A DNA stretch of 64,000 nucleotides. Origin: Solanum dulcamara. Lineage: Eukaryota > Streptophyta > Magnoliopsida > Solanales > Solanaceae. The notes under the pieces are model-generated. The model had not been told where the DNA came from. It searched no databases and saw only the letters and a program-made list of their open reading frames with translations. The stretch is taken from the NCBI RefSeq assembly GCF_947179165.1, contig NC_077240.1, forward strand, positions 27,756,001 through 27,820,000, given 5' to 3'. Every line of letters begins with the position of its first letter. The first letter of the stretch is position 1. The translations under genes were made by a program, and so were the position numbers. Of this stretch, positions 1 through 9,957 are shown piece after piece.

Positions 1-2029
1 ATAGTGAGAAGGATGTGTAATCATACAAAATACAAGATTAGATAATCACGTCCAATAGAAGGTACAAGTATGCAACAAGCCAACAAACAAGATCAAGTTT
101 AATTGCTTTCATTAACTTTCAAGTTTAACTGGGTTACTGACAGATAAACACAATGAAAGCAAATGCTATTTGTATGCAATACCAACTAGTTGCAACTAGT
201 TGGGATTAAAGCTTACCCCGGTAGGTACACTTCCATTAAATCTGGTGTTCGTAAAGACTATATTTAGTTTGTTTAGAGATTCTTTTTGTCAGTATTTGCT
301 TAGAGATCTACATGTCAATATTAAACACAGAATATCCCTAGAGACCTAATTTGTCTTTTTCCTAAATGGTGGTGGTGTCTCCACCATCTTGCCCTCCTCT
401 CGGCTGACATTGAGTATCTACTTCAAACCAGTATAAATACCACATAACTCTGTCCACCAACGCTTAATACTTAATATATGAGTAAAATAACCTATAATTT
501 ACCTTTATTAGGGTATGAATACTAATATCTCATTATCCATTCTAGCTTCATTGACCATTAGCTCAAATCCTTGGATATGAAAACCTAAGACTTTATTGAG
601 TAGTGGATCAAAGCAGGTCCAAAAGGTAAGCCAAACTACTCTGGGATTAAAGCGTAGATGTTATGTCATCTAGTATTTATTTTTTTGAACAGTAAAATTA
701 GAATAAAATTAGAAACCTGGCACTAAGTTAGTGCCTGGATAATTAAGAAGTTTGAAACTCTTCTGAACAAACAAAAGGAAGGTTTCCACCAGAATAAGCA
801 CCTACTCCTATAGTGAATCTATGAACTCTAACATACTATGTTCATCTTAACATCTTGTAAGTTGCACCAAAAATTCAGAAGCCATAAGCACTGGAACTTT
901 AATCTTTGGAATAGTCTCTGGTTTCACTTTGAAGCATCTAGCATTTCTTTACTTCCATATAACCCAACACACAGAGCTTGGCACAGTCTGCCACACTTTT
1001 CTTACTAATTTCTTCAAACCTCCATTACCCAGCTTGTCAAAAGAACCTTCACAGTGAAAGGCATTACAAATTGAACTCTAAAGAGATTGAAAAAAGGGCC
1101 CAAATTAACGTACGAATCCAATATATGACGCACTCAGTCACTACCCTCAATTGGGACTTACACTAGTGGTCAACACACTCACATTTACCAACAAATGATA
1201 GATGAATCTGCAGAGAAAGCATCAAAGTTTGTGGGCTCTCCAAACATCATAGACTCATAGAATTTACTAGATACCAACATTATTACCAGGATCGTCATTT
1301 CTCAGTTGTTATCACAAAACTAAGACAAAAACTTCTTCCACTTTCCAAGAACACTAATGTTTTTGGTTAATTGAATTAAAGATGACACAGTTTCATTGAA
1401 TCCCAAAGGTAAGCTACAAGGTACTGCATTAGGACTTCCAATAGTCTAAATATTTCTCCATAACCCTCCCTACCCCTCCCAAAAACTCAGGACTTGAATC
1501 CTTTTCACTGAAGCTGAAACTCCCATATCAAATGCAGTGCAGAGACAAGTATGAAAAGTTTGCAATATAATCAAAATGTAGCCAACCTCTAGTATCAGAG
1601 AATCACAAATTCTTAGGTAACTGTACACATCGTGTCCAAATGGAATAGATGCTTCATACAGCAGACACCACCTAGTCTGGATGTCGCAGTGAACAGTAAC
1701 TAAAGCACAATTTCCCACATATTTCAATCCTTATAACACAAAATAAGCTTCAGATTATTTCAAATCAAACTGATTTGCACAGTTGAACTTTCATAAGAAA
1801 AGGGAGCACTTAGGATACTAAGCATACCTAAATTGACTTAAAACCACAATCTCATGAGTTAATTTTATATAATGAACAGTACCCTAAAGCAAAACCTTTC
1901 TCATATATCACAATGCTTAACAAACCCACGAAACAAATCAATTCTTTTTTTCCAAAAAGTAACAAACCAATATGCAAACTCCAATTTTCACACAAAGAAA
2001 AAGAGAGAACTTGGAATTCAACAACAGAC
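1..2029 (-). other. probable first intron of the host gene at 2030-2242
   Basis: This stretch follows the splice donor of the minus-strand exon at 2030-2242. I found no second exon and no recognisable protein similarity on either strand. The short open frames here are AT-rich, lack family motifs and are interrupted in neighbouring frames. A GC-richer patch at about 364-477 is open on the minus strand for about 37 codons but resembles nothing I know. The simplest reading is an intron of at least 2 kb that continues past the left edge. Confidence 0.5.
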
Positions 2030-2242
2030 CTGAATCGCCTTAGGACCATACTTAAACATTACACCACGGAATTGCTTTTTCCCAGTAATAGGGCCAGCAC
2101 CGGAAACACTGTCAGCACCTCCGGAGGCGTCGGGGTTTTTTTTATTAGACATCTTGACACTACTGGAACGGCCACGAACTATGCCGGAAAACCAAGAAGA
2201 CGATGAGGATGATGAAAAAGAAGCAGAAGTTGACAGATCCAT
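2030..2242 (-). CDS. first coding exon of a plant alpha/beta-hydrolase-like (DUF1749/UPF0613-type) protein, partial
   Basis: The ATG at 2242 opens 71 codons. They comprise a serine-rich head, then WFSGIVRGRSSSVKMSNKK, a Gly/Ala/Ser linker, and GKKQFRGVMFKYGPKAIQ. The reading is cut by CAG|GTCTG, a good plant splice donor with GT at 2029-2028; without splicing, translation would stop three codons later. From memory, the serine-rich WFSGIVRGR head followed by a KKQFRGV.FKYGP segment resembles the N-terminus of plant esterase-like alpha/beta hydrolases of the DUF1749 family. The catalytic fold would lie in later exons outside this window. The serine-rich start could be disordered or part of a targeting sequence. 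Exon structure is well supported; the family name is moderately supported. Confidence 0.65.
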
Positions 2243-2484
2243 TGTTTAAGCAAAAGGGTCGGATTTGAATACACAGTTTTTCATTTTAGAGGTTTGGATT
2301 TTGGCAATGGTGGAAAAGTCTCCATTGATCGGAGCTTTACGAAGATGTAAGAACTGGCACTACTGTTCCAGGGACAGGTGAACAGTTTTGGAAATTTCAA
2401 TTAAAAATTCAAAAAAAGAAAATTACAATTTTATTTTAATTATTCAATTATTAGTGCGTGCTTAATTTACCAAACTAAGATTTG
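2243..2484 (-). promoter_or_regulatory. 5' UTR and proximal promoter of the host gene, abutting a copia LTR
   Basis: Only 242 bp separate the host ATG from the inner end of the copia target duplication (ATTTG at 2480-2484). The sequence is mixed-composition to about 2390, which fits a 5' UTR, then AT-rich. No convincing TATA box stands out, so the transcription start cannot be placed. The neighbouring copia element has the same orientation, so its 3' LTR points toward this gene. Confidence 0.45.
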
Positions 2485-2663
2485 TGTTATATAATAACTT
2501 AACTTACTAAATAGCTGAGAGGAGAAATGAGAAATAGGAGAAAAAAGAGTAATTGTAATATATGTATTATATCTTTAATCTTTTTCTCGTTGATTGTGCA
2601 TTATAACACTCCCCCTATCCAAGTGGTGGGTCCCACTTGAATAGTTACATTCAATCTATAATA
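2485..2663 (-). repeat. 3' LTR of the copia element
   Basis: It aligns with the 5' LTR at 16135-16392 from TGTTATATAATAACTTAAC to CAATCTATAATA. It is about 80 bp shorter because it lacks the segment around 16290-16355 containing an extra copy of a CAACTATCCAAG-type motif. A degenerate TATA-like stretch is present on the minus strand near 2600. A purine tract (minus strand AAGGGGGAG) abuts its inner end at 2664-2672, matching the PPT. Confidence 0.88.
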
Positions 2664-2933
2664 CTCCCCCTTGGATGTTAAAAAAAAAATTCTAGTAAAA
2701 AAAATAAATATATATAGTTATTATAAACCTTAATAGATGTTGTGCCTCGTTAAAAACCTTACTAGGAAAAATCCAGTGGAAAAAAGCCCAATGAAAAAAA
2801 AAAAGTACACACATCTGGTAATACGCTTTGATTGCTGCCTCATTAAAAATCTTATTAGGAAAACCCAGTGAGACAAAACCATAGTTAAGAGAAAAAGAGT
2901 ACAGCGCGTATTTTACTCCCCCTAATGAAAACT
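2664..2933 (-). other. copia 3' UTR with a duplicated conserved motif and PPT
   Basis: Between the end of RNase H and the LTR lie two related segments about 95 bp apart (about 2738-2790 and 2833-2885). Each has a TGCCTCGTTAAAAACCTTA-like core, then a G/A-rich CCAGTGG or CCCAGTGAG stretch, then AAAAAGAGTAC. The same pair occurs at the 3' end of the other copia element (about 17044-17095 and 17138-17185). No open frame is present. Confidence 0.7.
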
Positions 2934-3907
2934 TCATTTGATATTTTGGAGACAGCGCATTCCAATCTTATATCTTAGCTTTTCAAAAGTTGATGTTGGT
3001 AATGCCTTTGTGAATAAATCTGTAAGATTATCACTAGAACGAACTTGTTGTACATCAATATCATCATTCTTTTGAAGATCATGCGTGAAAAATAATTTTG
3101 GTGAAATATGTTTCGTTCTGTCTCCTTTTATGAAGCCACCTTTCAATTGAGCTATGCACGCGACATTGTCTTCGAATATAATTGTGGGTACTTCAACATC
3201 ATTTTCCATATCGCATCTTTCTTTGATGAACTGTATCATCGATCTAAACCACACACATTCTCTACTTGCTTCATAAATTGCTATTATTTCAGCATAATTT
3301 GAAGAAGTAGCAACTATAGACTGCTTTGTAGATCGTCATGATATAGCAGTTCCTTCGTGTGTAAACAGATAGCCTATCTGAGATCGGGCTTTATGTGGGT
3401 CCGATAAATAATCTGCATTTGCATAACCAATAAGGTCTGCGCAACCTTTGTTAGTATAAAACAAACTCATATCAATAGTCCCCTTCAAGTATCGCAAAAT
3501 GTGTTTGATATCATTCCAATGCCTTCGCGTTGGGGATGAACTATACCTTGCCAGCAAATTAACATAAAATGTTATATCAGGTCTGGTTACGTTAGCAAGA
3601 TACATAAGTGCACCAATTGTACTAAGATATGGTACTTCAGGACCAAGAAGTTCTCCGTCCTCTTCTGGAGGTCGAAATGAATCTTTTTCCACTTCAAGTG
3701 ATCGAACAACCATTGGAGTACTTAATGGATGTGCTTTGTCCATGTAAAATCTTTTTAAGATTTTCTCAGTGTAGGCAGATTGATGGACAAAAACCCCATC
3801 TGCTAAATATTTAATTTGCAAACCTAAACAAAGTTTTGTCTTTCCAAGGTCTTTCATCTCAAATTCTTTCTTTAGATACTCAATCGCCTTTTGGACCTCT
3901 TCAAGGG
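2934..3907 (-). pseudogene. copia pol 3' fragment: end of reverse transcriptase plus RNase H
   Basis: Reading left from the nested LTR at 3908, an in-frame segment begins LEEVQKAIEYLKKEFEMKD and continues through FCLGLQI-type, PLSTPM, Y.S..GALMYLA and RPDI motifs typical of copia RT thumb and connection. RNase H follows. One frame covers the whole fragment except for a TGA at 3336-3338 where the family has Trp. The first RNase H acidic position, normally Asp in a YADA-like motif, reads Asn (YANADYLSDP). The later Glu (AEIIAIYEASREC) and Asp (FEDNVACI) are retained. The frame ends at 2934. The N-terminal part, including the RT catalytic Asp pair, was lost at the nested insertion. Confidence 0.9.
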
Positions 3908-4004
3908 TGTTGACACCCAATTTTGACCATCCACAACGCAAATTAGCTATCGAGTTTCTTTGAATTCGACCATTTTGAAATAATTAGCTTTTATAAAAAT
4001 AAAA

Positions 4005-4040
<36 letters not shown>

Positions 4041-6842
4041 CTTAACTATTTTTATCTTTATATAAATTTTAGTATAACATGCATATTTCTATATAACTAT
4101 ATCTTTGATTACTATTTATGTGATTATTCGAAAATTATCTCAAAAGATTTTATTTTTTTTACTAAATACAATTTTAGTTAGGTTAGTTCAATTATGGTTT
4201 GTATTTTTGAAATTTTTAATTTTTTCTAAAAAAATTATAATAATAATAATAATAAAATAAATAAATAAATAATAATAAAAACAAATCCTAAAACTAATCT
4301 CTTCTTTTCTCTTTCCATTATCAAACAACTATCCCTCTCTAAAAAACTCTCTTCTTCACTATCTCTCTAAAAAACTCTCTTCTTCACGATCTCTTTCAAA
4401 AATTCTCTTCTTCACTATCTCTCTCTCTACACTTTCTTCATCTTCTCAAAAAGAGAAAACAAGACAAGTTACCCTCCTCACCATTCTCTCCCCTCATCTC
4501 TCAATCTCTCTCCTCTTACATACCACCGAATACTTCTCTTCCACTCGTCTCCGGCGAGAGCCCCGACGAACCACACAGGAAAAGTCACCAAGCCGCCGCT
4601 AGACTAACAAGACGAGAGGTTTAAGACAGATCTTTACAAATTCGTCTTGGTATGATTTCGTTTAACTTTATTTTACTATATATGTTGTGTTTTTTTAGAT
4701 CTAAAAGTTCATTCTTTTTTTTTATGATTATTGTGTATATGTTGGGTTGATTACATCTTGTGTTTGGTGTTCTTGATAAGTTTTCTTGCTTGGAAGATTT
4801 AGATCTTTCTCATGTTAGACTCCTTTTACTGATTTTGTTTTCATAACAAATGTTGGGCTGATTAATTACTCTAACCATTATTGTTATTTTCTTGCTTATA
4901 AGATTCATATTGTTCACATGTTACTACACCACTTTAGTTTTTTATTTTTGCTCCAAATGATTTGATAAACTCGAGATTCAAAGATTTTTGTTCATTCATA
5001 ATTGATTAAGATTGCAAAACATATTTATGTTATTTTTGTTTTTGTTGTTGTTGTTACTGTTGTTCATGTTATTATTCATGTTTATATTCATATTCATGTT
5101 CATATTCATGTTCTTACATTTTAATTATGTTCATGTTATATTCTTGTATTTAATTAAGGTTTCATGTTCATATTCATGTTCTTACATTTTAATTATGTTC
5201 ATGTTTATATTCTTGTATTTAATTAAGTTTTTTTTACGGTGAGATTGTTATTATTTGCTATTGTCTAAATGCATATTTTTTAATTTGGGTATCTATTTGA
5301 TTAGCTAATTGATAACCGATATTTTATTTTCTTGATTTAGATTTGGAAAATGTTTAATATTTTGTTAATCGAGCATAATTTGTTGATTGAAATATTTGAC
5401 TGTTAGAAAATAATTATAGTATATTTTTTATAAAATTTGCTAGCATGTAGTAATTATTTTGGCATAAATTTCAATTAATCTTGTCTCCCTTTATTAAATT
5501 TGAAATAAAGTTATTACCCCACAACTTTAAATAAAGTTATTACCTTACTACTTTAAATAAAGTTATTACCCCACAACTTTAAATAAAGTTATTACCCTAC
5601 TACTTTAAATAAAGTTATTACCTCACTACTTTAAATAAAGTTGTTACCCTACTACTTTAAATAAAGTTATTATACCACTACTTTAAATAAAGTTATTATA
5701 CCACTACTTTAAATAAAGTTGTTATCCCACTATTTTAAATAAAGTTATTACTTTACTACTTTAAATAAAGTTATTTCACCACTATTTTAAATAAAGTTAT
5801 TACTCTACTACTTTAAATAAAGTTATTACCCTACTACTTTAAATAAAGTTATTACCCTACTACTTTAAATAAAGTTAGTACCCACTTCTTTCAAATAAGT
5901 TTTAAATAGTTTTTATTATTTGGAGGAATGATTACATGTCTACTACTTATGTAACAGACTTTATTTTGGCCAATGAAAAAATCTCTCCGTCGGTTTCGAG
6001 GCCTCTCCATTTTAAAGACGAAAATTTTAATTTTAGTTTACATTATATATTATATGTTACATGTTGAAATGGCCGATGAAGAAATTACCGTTGCTTTCCA
6101 AGGCCTCCCATGTTCATAAGACAGTTTTTATTTTTGTATTATTATTATTATTATTATTATTATTGTTATTATTTTTATTTTATTTATTACTATTCATATT
6201 TTTTATTATTAACATGTTTACTAAGTATTTCTACAGGCGCTGGAGCAAAATTGACTGATATGCAATTTTATGTATATCTGATATACAAGAAAACTGTTGG
6301 TTGTATGCACCAATATACAGTGTATATACAGTTGTGATATACATCAGAATTGGCCCAAAAGTCCAAAACGCAGGTGGCCCAACAACTTAGTCCAGGCGTA
6401 CAGAAACTAAGTGTCGGGCCATATTTTTATATATTCATTACTTTTTTTTATTATTATTATTTTATTAATTCGATTTGTAATAATTATTTTATTTATGTCG
6501 TTAATGATTGCTTAGATATCAATTTTTTTTTTTAAAAAAAATAATTTCAAAGTCTTCGTTTTCTTTTAAATTAATATTTCCCAAAGTTAGTCAAATAAAT
6601 TTCAAATCGTTGGATAACCGCATGTTAGCGGCTATTTTAAGTGCTAAAACCTTCTTAAAATAGTAATTTGAACCTCGTACCCTTTTTCTCTAAATTTTTA
6701 AGACTTAAATCTGTTAGAGTCTTTTAAATTAAGTTTTCTTAATTTCTTTAAAAAATTAAGTAGCGACTCTTTTTTACTAAAATTGATTTTTTCTTATAAA
6801 GATGAAATTAATTTTGCACTTTGTCCATTTTTCGACATAACA
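3908..6842 (+). repeat. left (5') LTR of the Tat/Ogre-type element, complete
   Basis: It starts TGTTGACACCC and ends CGACATAACA, a normal TG...CA pair. It contains a (TA)n tract near 4008-4036, a CT-rich pyrimidine segment at 4300-4540, a segment duplicated at about 66-bp spacing near 5096-5225, a 26-bp tandem array at 5506-5890, and long T and ATT runs. Open frames here are low-complexity (poly-Leu/Phe/Tyr) and not genes. The matching right LTR survives only for its first 1.09 kb. Confidence 0.85.
5506..5890 (+). repeat. 26-bp tandem array (about 15 copies) inside the LTR
   Basis: A 26-bp unit recurs in register about 15 times, each containing the self-complementary core ACTTTAAATAAAGT. Between cores lies TATTACC.(C/T)(A/T)(C/A). 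with small variations. The lost part of the right LTR would have held the partner array, so copy-number difference between LTRs cannot be tested here. Confidence 0.92.
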
Positions 6843-6846
6843 GAAA

Positions 6847-6864
6847 TGGCGACTCTGCTGGGGA
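6847..6864 (+). other. primer binding site, tRNA-Arg type
   Basis: TGGCGACTCTGCTGGGGA begins five bases after the LTR end. TGGCGACTC-type primer sites are characteristic of Tat/Ogre elements, which prime from tRNA-Arg. It fixes the element as plus-strand and fixes the LTR 3' end. Confidence 0.85.
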
Positions 6865-7943
6865 ATAATTAGGTTCTAACCATTAGATTTGATTGCTTAT
6901 TTGACTAACTATTTGGGTTTGTAATAATTAGTAATTTTTGTTTTCCTTAATTGTGCAATTATGTGTTTAATTTATATATTAAATTGTTATTTGCATTTCA
7001 TAGCATTTTTCCTATTTAATGTATAATATATTAAAGAACGATTTTGCGGTACCGCAGTCGGGCTTTTATAATTAACCCTTTTCTGAACGATCGACAATTT
7101 ATTGATACGTCATGCGTCCAATGGTTGTCGTAAGTTCTAGCCTAAGTTGTTCGCTTGGGTTACCAGTCTTGCAAAAGCCACTCTTAGTCAACCTAGCGTA
7201 GAGCAAAGCCAAATCCCTAATTTAGTGCATTGGCCTAAGACGACCCAATACCCAAGGCGTATTGGGCCCATTAGAAAGACCACCTTGAGTTCAAAACGGC
7301 CCTCGGCCTAAATGGACAATCATACCTATATGTTTAAATTTGAAGGTTTTATACGCGGTTTGGCAAATCATTGTCCCTCGGGGCTGAGAGTTTTTTTTGT
7401 AGCTTAGTATAGTCAAAGAAGGACCTTTAGTAAATGACACTTCATCCAAAAGGCGTTGGCATTCGGAGATGTCAAGAAATCAAGAAAGAAGGATTTTCCA
7501 CGAAGGCTTAGTTAGGATTGTACCCCTGCGTGAGACTGATTATTTATATCCCTTTTTTCCATTTATGTATCCCATTCAAATTATTCATAATATTTGTATA
7601 AATATAAGTTTTGGGGCAATGAAATGTTTCAAATGACGTAATACATCATTCAAATCGTTAGGCCTACCTTTGGCACAAAAAGGTCACATATCTGTTTAGG
7701 ATGCGCAATAATTGTTTGTGTGTTATATGCTATAACTGTTTTGTGAATATGTTACTTTATTTGGAGACATGCTAGTCCACTCTTTTAGATTTTTTTAGAG
7801 CCTCATAGGCATAAATATCGAGTCACTATCGATAGTGCGTCCAAATATTCAATGAGTCTTTAATTTCCCAACAAAATTCGAACTTTACACTCAAATCATA
7901 AACTTTGCTTTCTCATCTCCACAAAAAAAATAAATCAAATGGT

Positions 7944-8009
7944 CGAACTACGTAGGACCTGAATTCTCCTTTGTGAGATATGTAGACAGTCTTTCAAGGC
8001 TCGGTCCCT
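7944..8009 (+). repeat. dispersed Tat-leader motif, copy 1
   Basis: A phrase beginning CGAACTACG, then CCTGAATTCTCC, then GATATGTAGACAG, then GGCTCGGTCC. Two further copies in the same order lie at 9895-9957 and 11602-11661. Confidence 0.6.
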
Positions 8010-8700
8010 GTTTTTGAAGTTTTCAGTTTTCCTCATTCTTTCAAAGAAATTGAGAACTTTTTCTGCATCTAAGAAAAACAAGGGTACAAAAGTTGAAACG
8101 CAAAAAAATCTGTGATTCACAAGTCAACTTTTCTCACACATTTATCATAAAATTAATTTTTGTCCGTTTACTCTTTCTTCACCCATAGATTAGTTTGTCT
8201 TAAAACAAAGCAACATTTATGTGTTTAGTTCTTTATGTGATATTTTGCATTAATTATTACAAGCACAGACTAATACTTTGGCTTTTGAGTTATTCTTCTT
8301 TTTCAGGAAAAGACTAATTTATGTCGAAAAACAAACTTGCTTACTTCTCAAAGATCGAGGGTTCAACAAAGTTGTTTCTTTCTTTGTAGGGGCTGTTATC
8401 AAATGACATCATGCGATAAATGAAAGGATCTCAATTTTGAGGTCAATTCCCTCTCCATAACTAAGAAGTTTTCTTTGTACACAGAAGAGACGACATTATT
8501 TTAAGAGAGGGGATCACAGGACAAAGAGTTAATGGGAAATAACGATGACATTAAATTTCACAAGACACCAATACACAGCCTGAAAGATAAATCGGGGAGT
8601 CTTTGACTATGAAATCTTACTCCTATATCTTGTTATTTTTTTTTATTTTTTATAATGGCCCCGCTTTCACACTTTTCTCATATCTTTGCAGGAAAACTGT

Positions 8701-8718
8701 CCCCGACAATAGTCGGGG
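8701..8718. other. perfect 7-bp stem, 4-base loop hairpin
   Basis: CCCCGACAATAGTCGGGG forms a perfect GC-rich hairpin just after a pyrimidine tract ending TTTGCAG. It stands out in AT-rich surroundings and could be an RNA structure in the element transcript. Function is unknown. Confidence 0.55.
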
Positions 8719-8809
8719 ATGGTTATAACAATGTATGATTCTTTGAATAGTTGGAAGAATTCAAATCATAAGAGACAATCCTCAAGAAAAACACAACAAC
8801 AATAACCAG

Positions 8810-9865
8810 AGCTCAAGAAATTGGATTTATTGGAGAAGTATCAATTTGAGGAAGAAAGATATAGGGTGATAAACATCCAACCTCTATATTGGATGAAGAA
8901 TTAAAGAGATACATATTCCAAGAGTCTCCTAAAAATGATGTAAAAATTCAAGATAAACAAGAAATAGATACTGAGTATGACAGCATAAAATACTGAAAGC
9001 AGAGAGCTAAATATTTGGAGAAATTATTGTAAGCAAGTGTTCAACAGGATGCAAATACTAATTGAGAAATTACAGGAAAGCATAGAAAACATTGAAAGAC
9101 AATCCTCTCTAGTAGAAGAATTATCCTAGATTCTGAAAAGAGCAGATAATTTCGTACCATTTGTCCTCCAAAATGCAGCCGTTATTATCCGTCACCAGGA
9201 CAATGAGTTATGTTATCTACAATTGTTTGTCAAGTCTGCATGAATAGGACATCATCAATAAATAAATGTAAAGATTTTACTAGTACTGATGTAAAGGAAT
9301 CTCGAGATTTCAAACGAGAGGTTTTGGAAAGGGGAATATCAGCAAAGAAGGGATTATTTGGGTCAAAGAATTCTCTAATATATGTTGAACCTGTGTTCAG
9401 TAAGGCAGGAGAGACAATTGGTGTAAATTACATAGGAATGGAGATAACTGATCAGATAAGAAAAAAAAAATGGCAAAATTGCAAGAAGAGATAGTTGTAC
9501 AGAAAGCCAAGAAGACTGAACTTAACAAAACTATTCACATAACATAGAAAACTATGCGAGAGAAACAAATGCTTGCAATAATGTCTCATTAGATTAGATC
9601 CTTTTGTCAGGAATGGTCAATATGATCGAGATTTTCTCTACCATAAAATTGGATAAGGAACATCGTCAGCTTGTGAATGTAATATTGTCTTCAAGAGATT
9701 TGGTTCTTCAACTAATAAATGACATCATTGACCTTTCCAAATTCAAATCAGGAGTAATGAAGTTGGAAGCCACAACATTCCGACCAAGAGAGGTTATAAA
9801 GCATGCTGCAGCATCTCCACAGAAAATATTAACATTGGAAGATCACACCAAGTTTGTCTAAAGCT
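8810..9865 (+). pseudogene. captured fragment of a histidine kinase 5-like (AHK5/CKI2-type) gene
   Basis: Broken but ordered segments match my memory of plant histidine kinase 5. At 8830-8995 there is an N-terminal part with LDEELKRYIFQESP and QDKQEIDTEYDS. At about 9060-9235 a segment near the sensor domain reads SLVEELS then ADNFVPFVLQNAAVIIRHQD. At 9280-9460 SRDFKREVLERG leads to LIYVEPVFSKAGETIGVNY and TDQIRK. At 9470-9850 come MAKLQEEIVVQKA and the phospho-acceptor (H-box) helix MLAIMSH, then [17 protein letters not shown] and [18 protein letters not shown]. The phospho-accepting His codon (9587-9589) is intact, but the next codon, Glu in the family, is TAG. Frame shifts occur at a ten-A run (9461-9470) and near 9600. 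The ATPase and receiver domains are absent. No intron interrupts the fragment, so capture from mRNA is possible. Confidence 0.85.
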
Positions 9866-9894
9866 CTAAATTATTTTATATATTATATCTACAA

Positions 9895-9957
9895 GAACTA
9901 CGCACACCTGATTCTCATCTTGATTAGATACGTAGGTAGCCCTTCTTGGGTTCGGTA
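9895..9957 (+). repeat. dispersed Tat-leader motif, copy 2
   Basis: GAACTACGCACACCTGATTC followed by GATACGTAGGTAGCCC and GGGTTCGGT, the best preserved of the three copies. It begins about 35 bases after the end of the captured kinase sequence. Confidence 0.65.

Larger units (their letters stand above)
6866..8809 (+). other. untranslated leader of the Tat/Ogre-type element
   Basis: No coding region is visible. The segment at 7040-7450, rich in short GC-containing phrases about prefixes of AACC and CCTAGC, has the look of the long Tat/Ogre 5' leader. A stretch ending TTTGCAG at about 8694-8700 resembles a splice acceptor, but no donor could be paired with confidence. Confidence 0.55.

Noticed and set aside
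364..477. GC-richer minus-strand open stretch considered as exon 2 of the host gene
   Set aside because: Its translation does not resemble the expected continuation of the hydrolase family, and no clear acceptor or donor pair flanks it.
5012..5242. Hydrophobic Leu/Phe/Met-rich open frame that could look like a membrane protein
   Set aside because: It is low-complexity (TTG/TTA/TTC)n DNA inside the Tat/Ogre LTR, and the right LTR is cut before this point. The same applies to the frames at 6061-6535.
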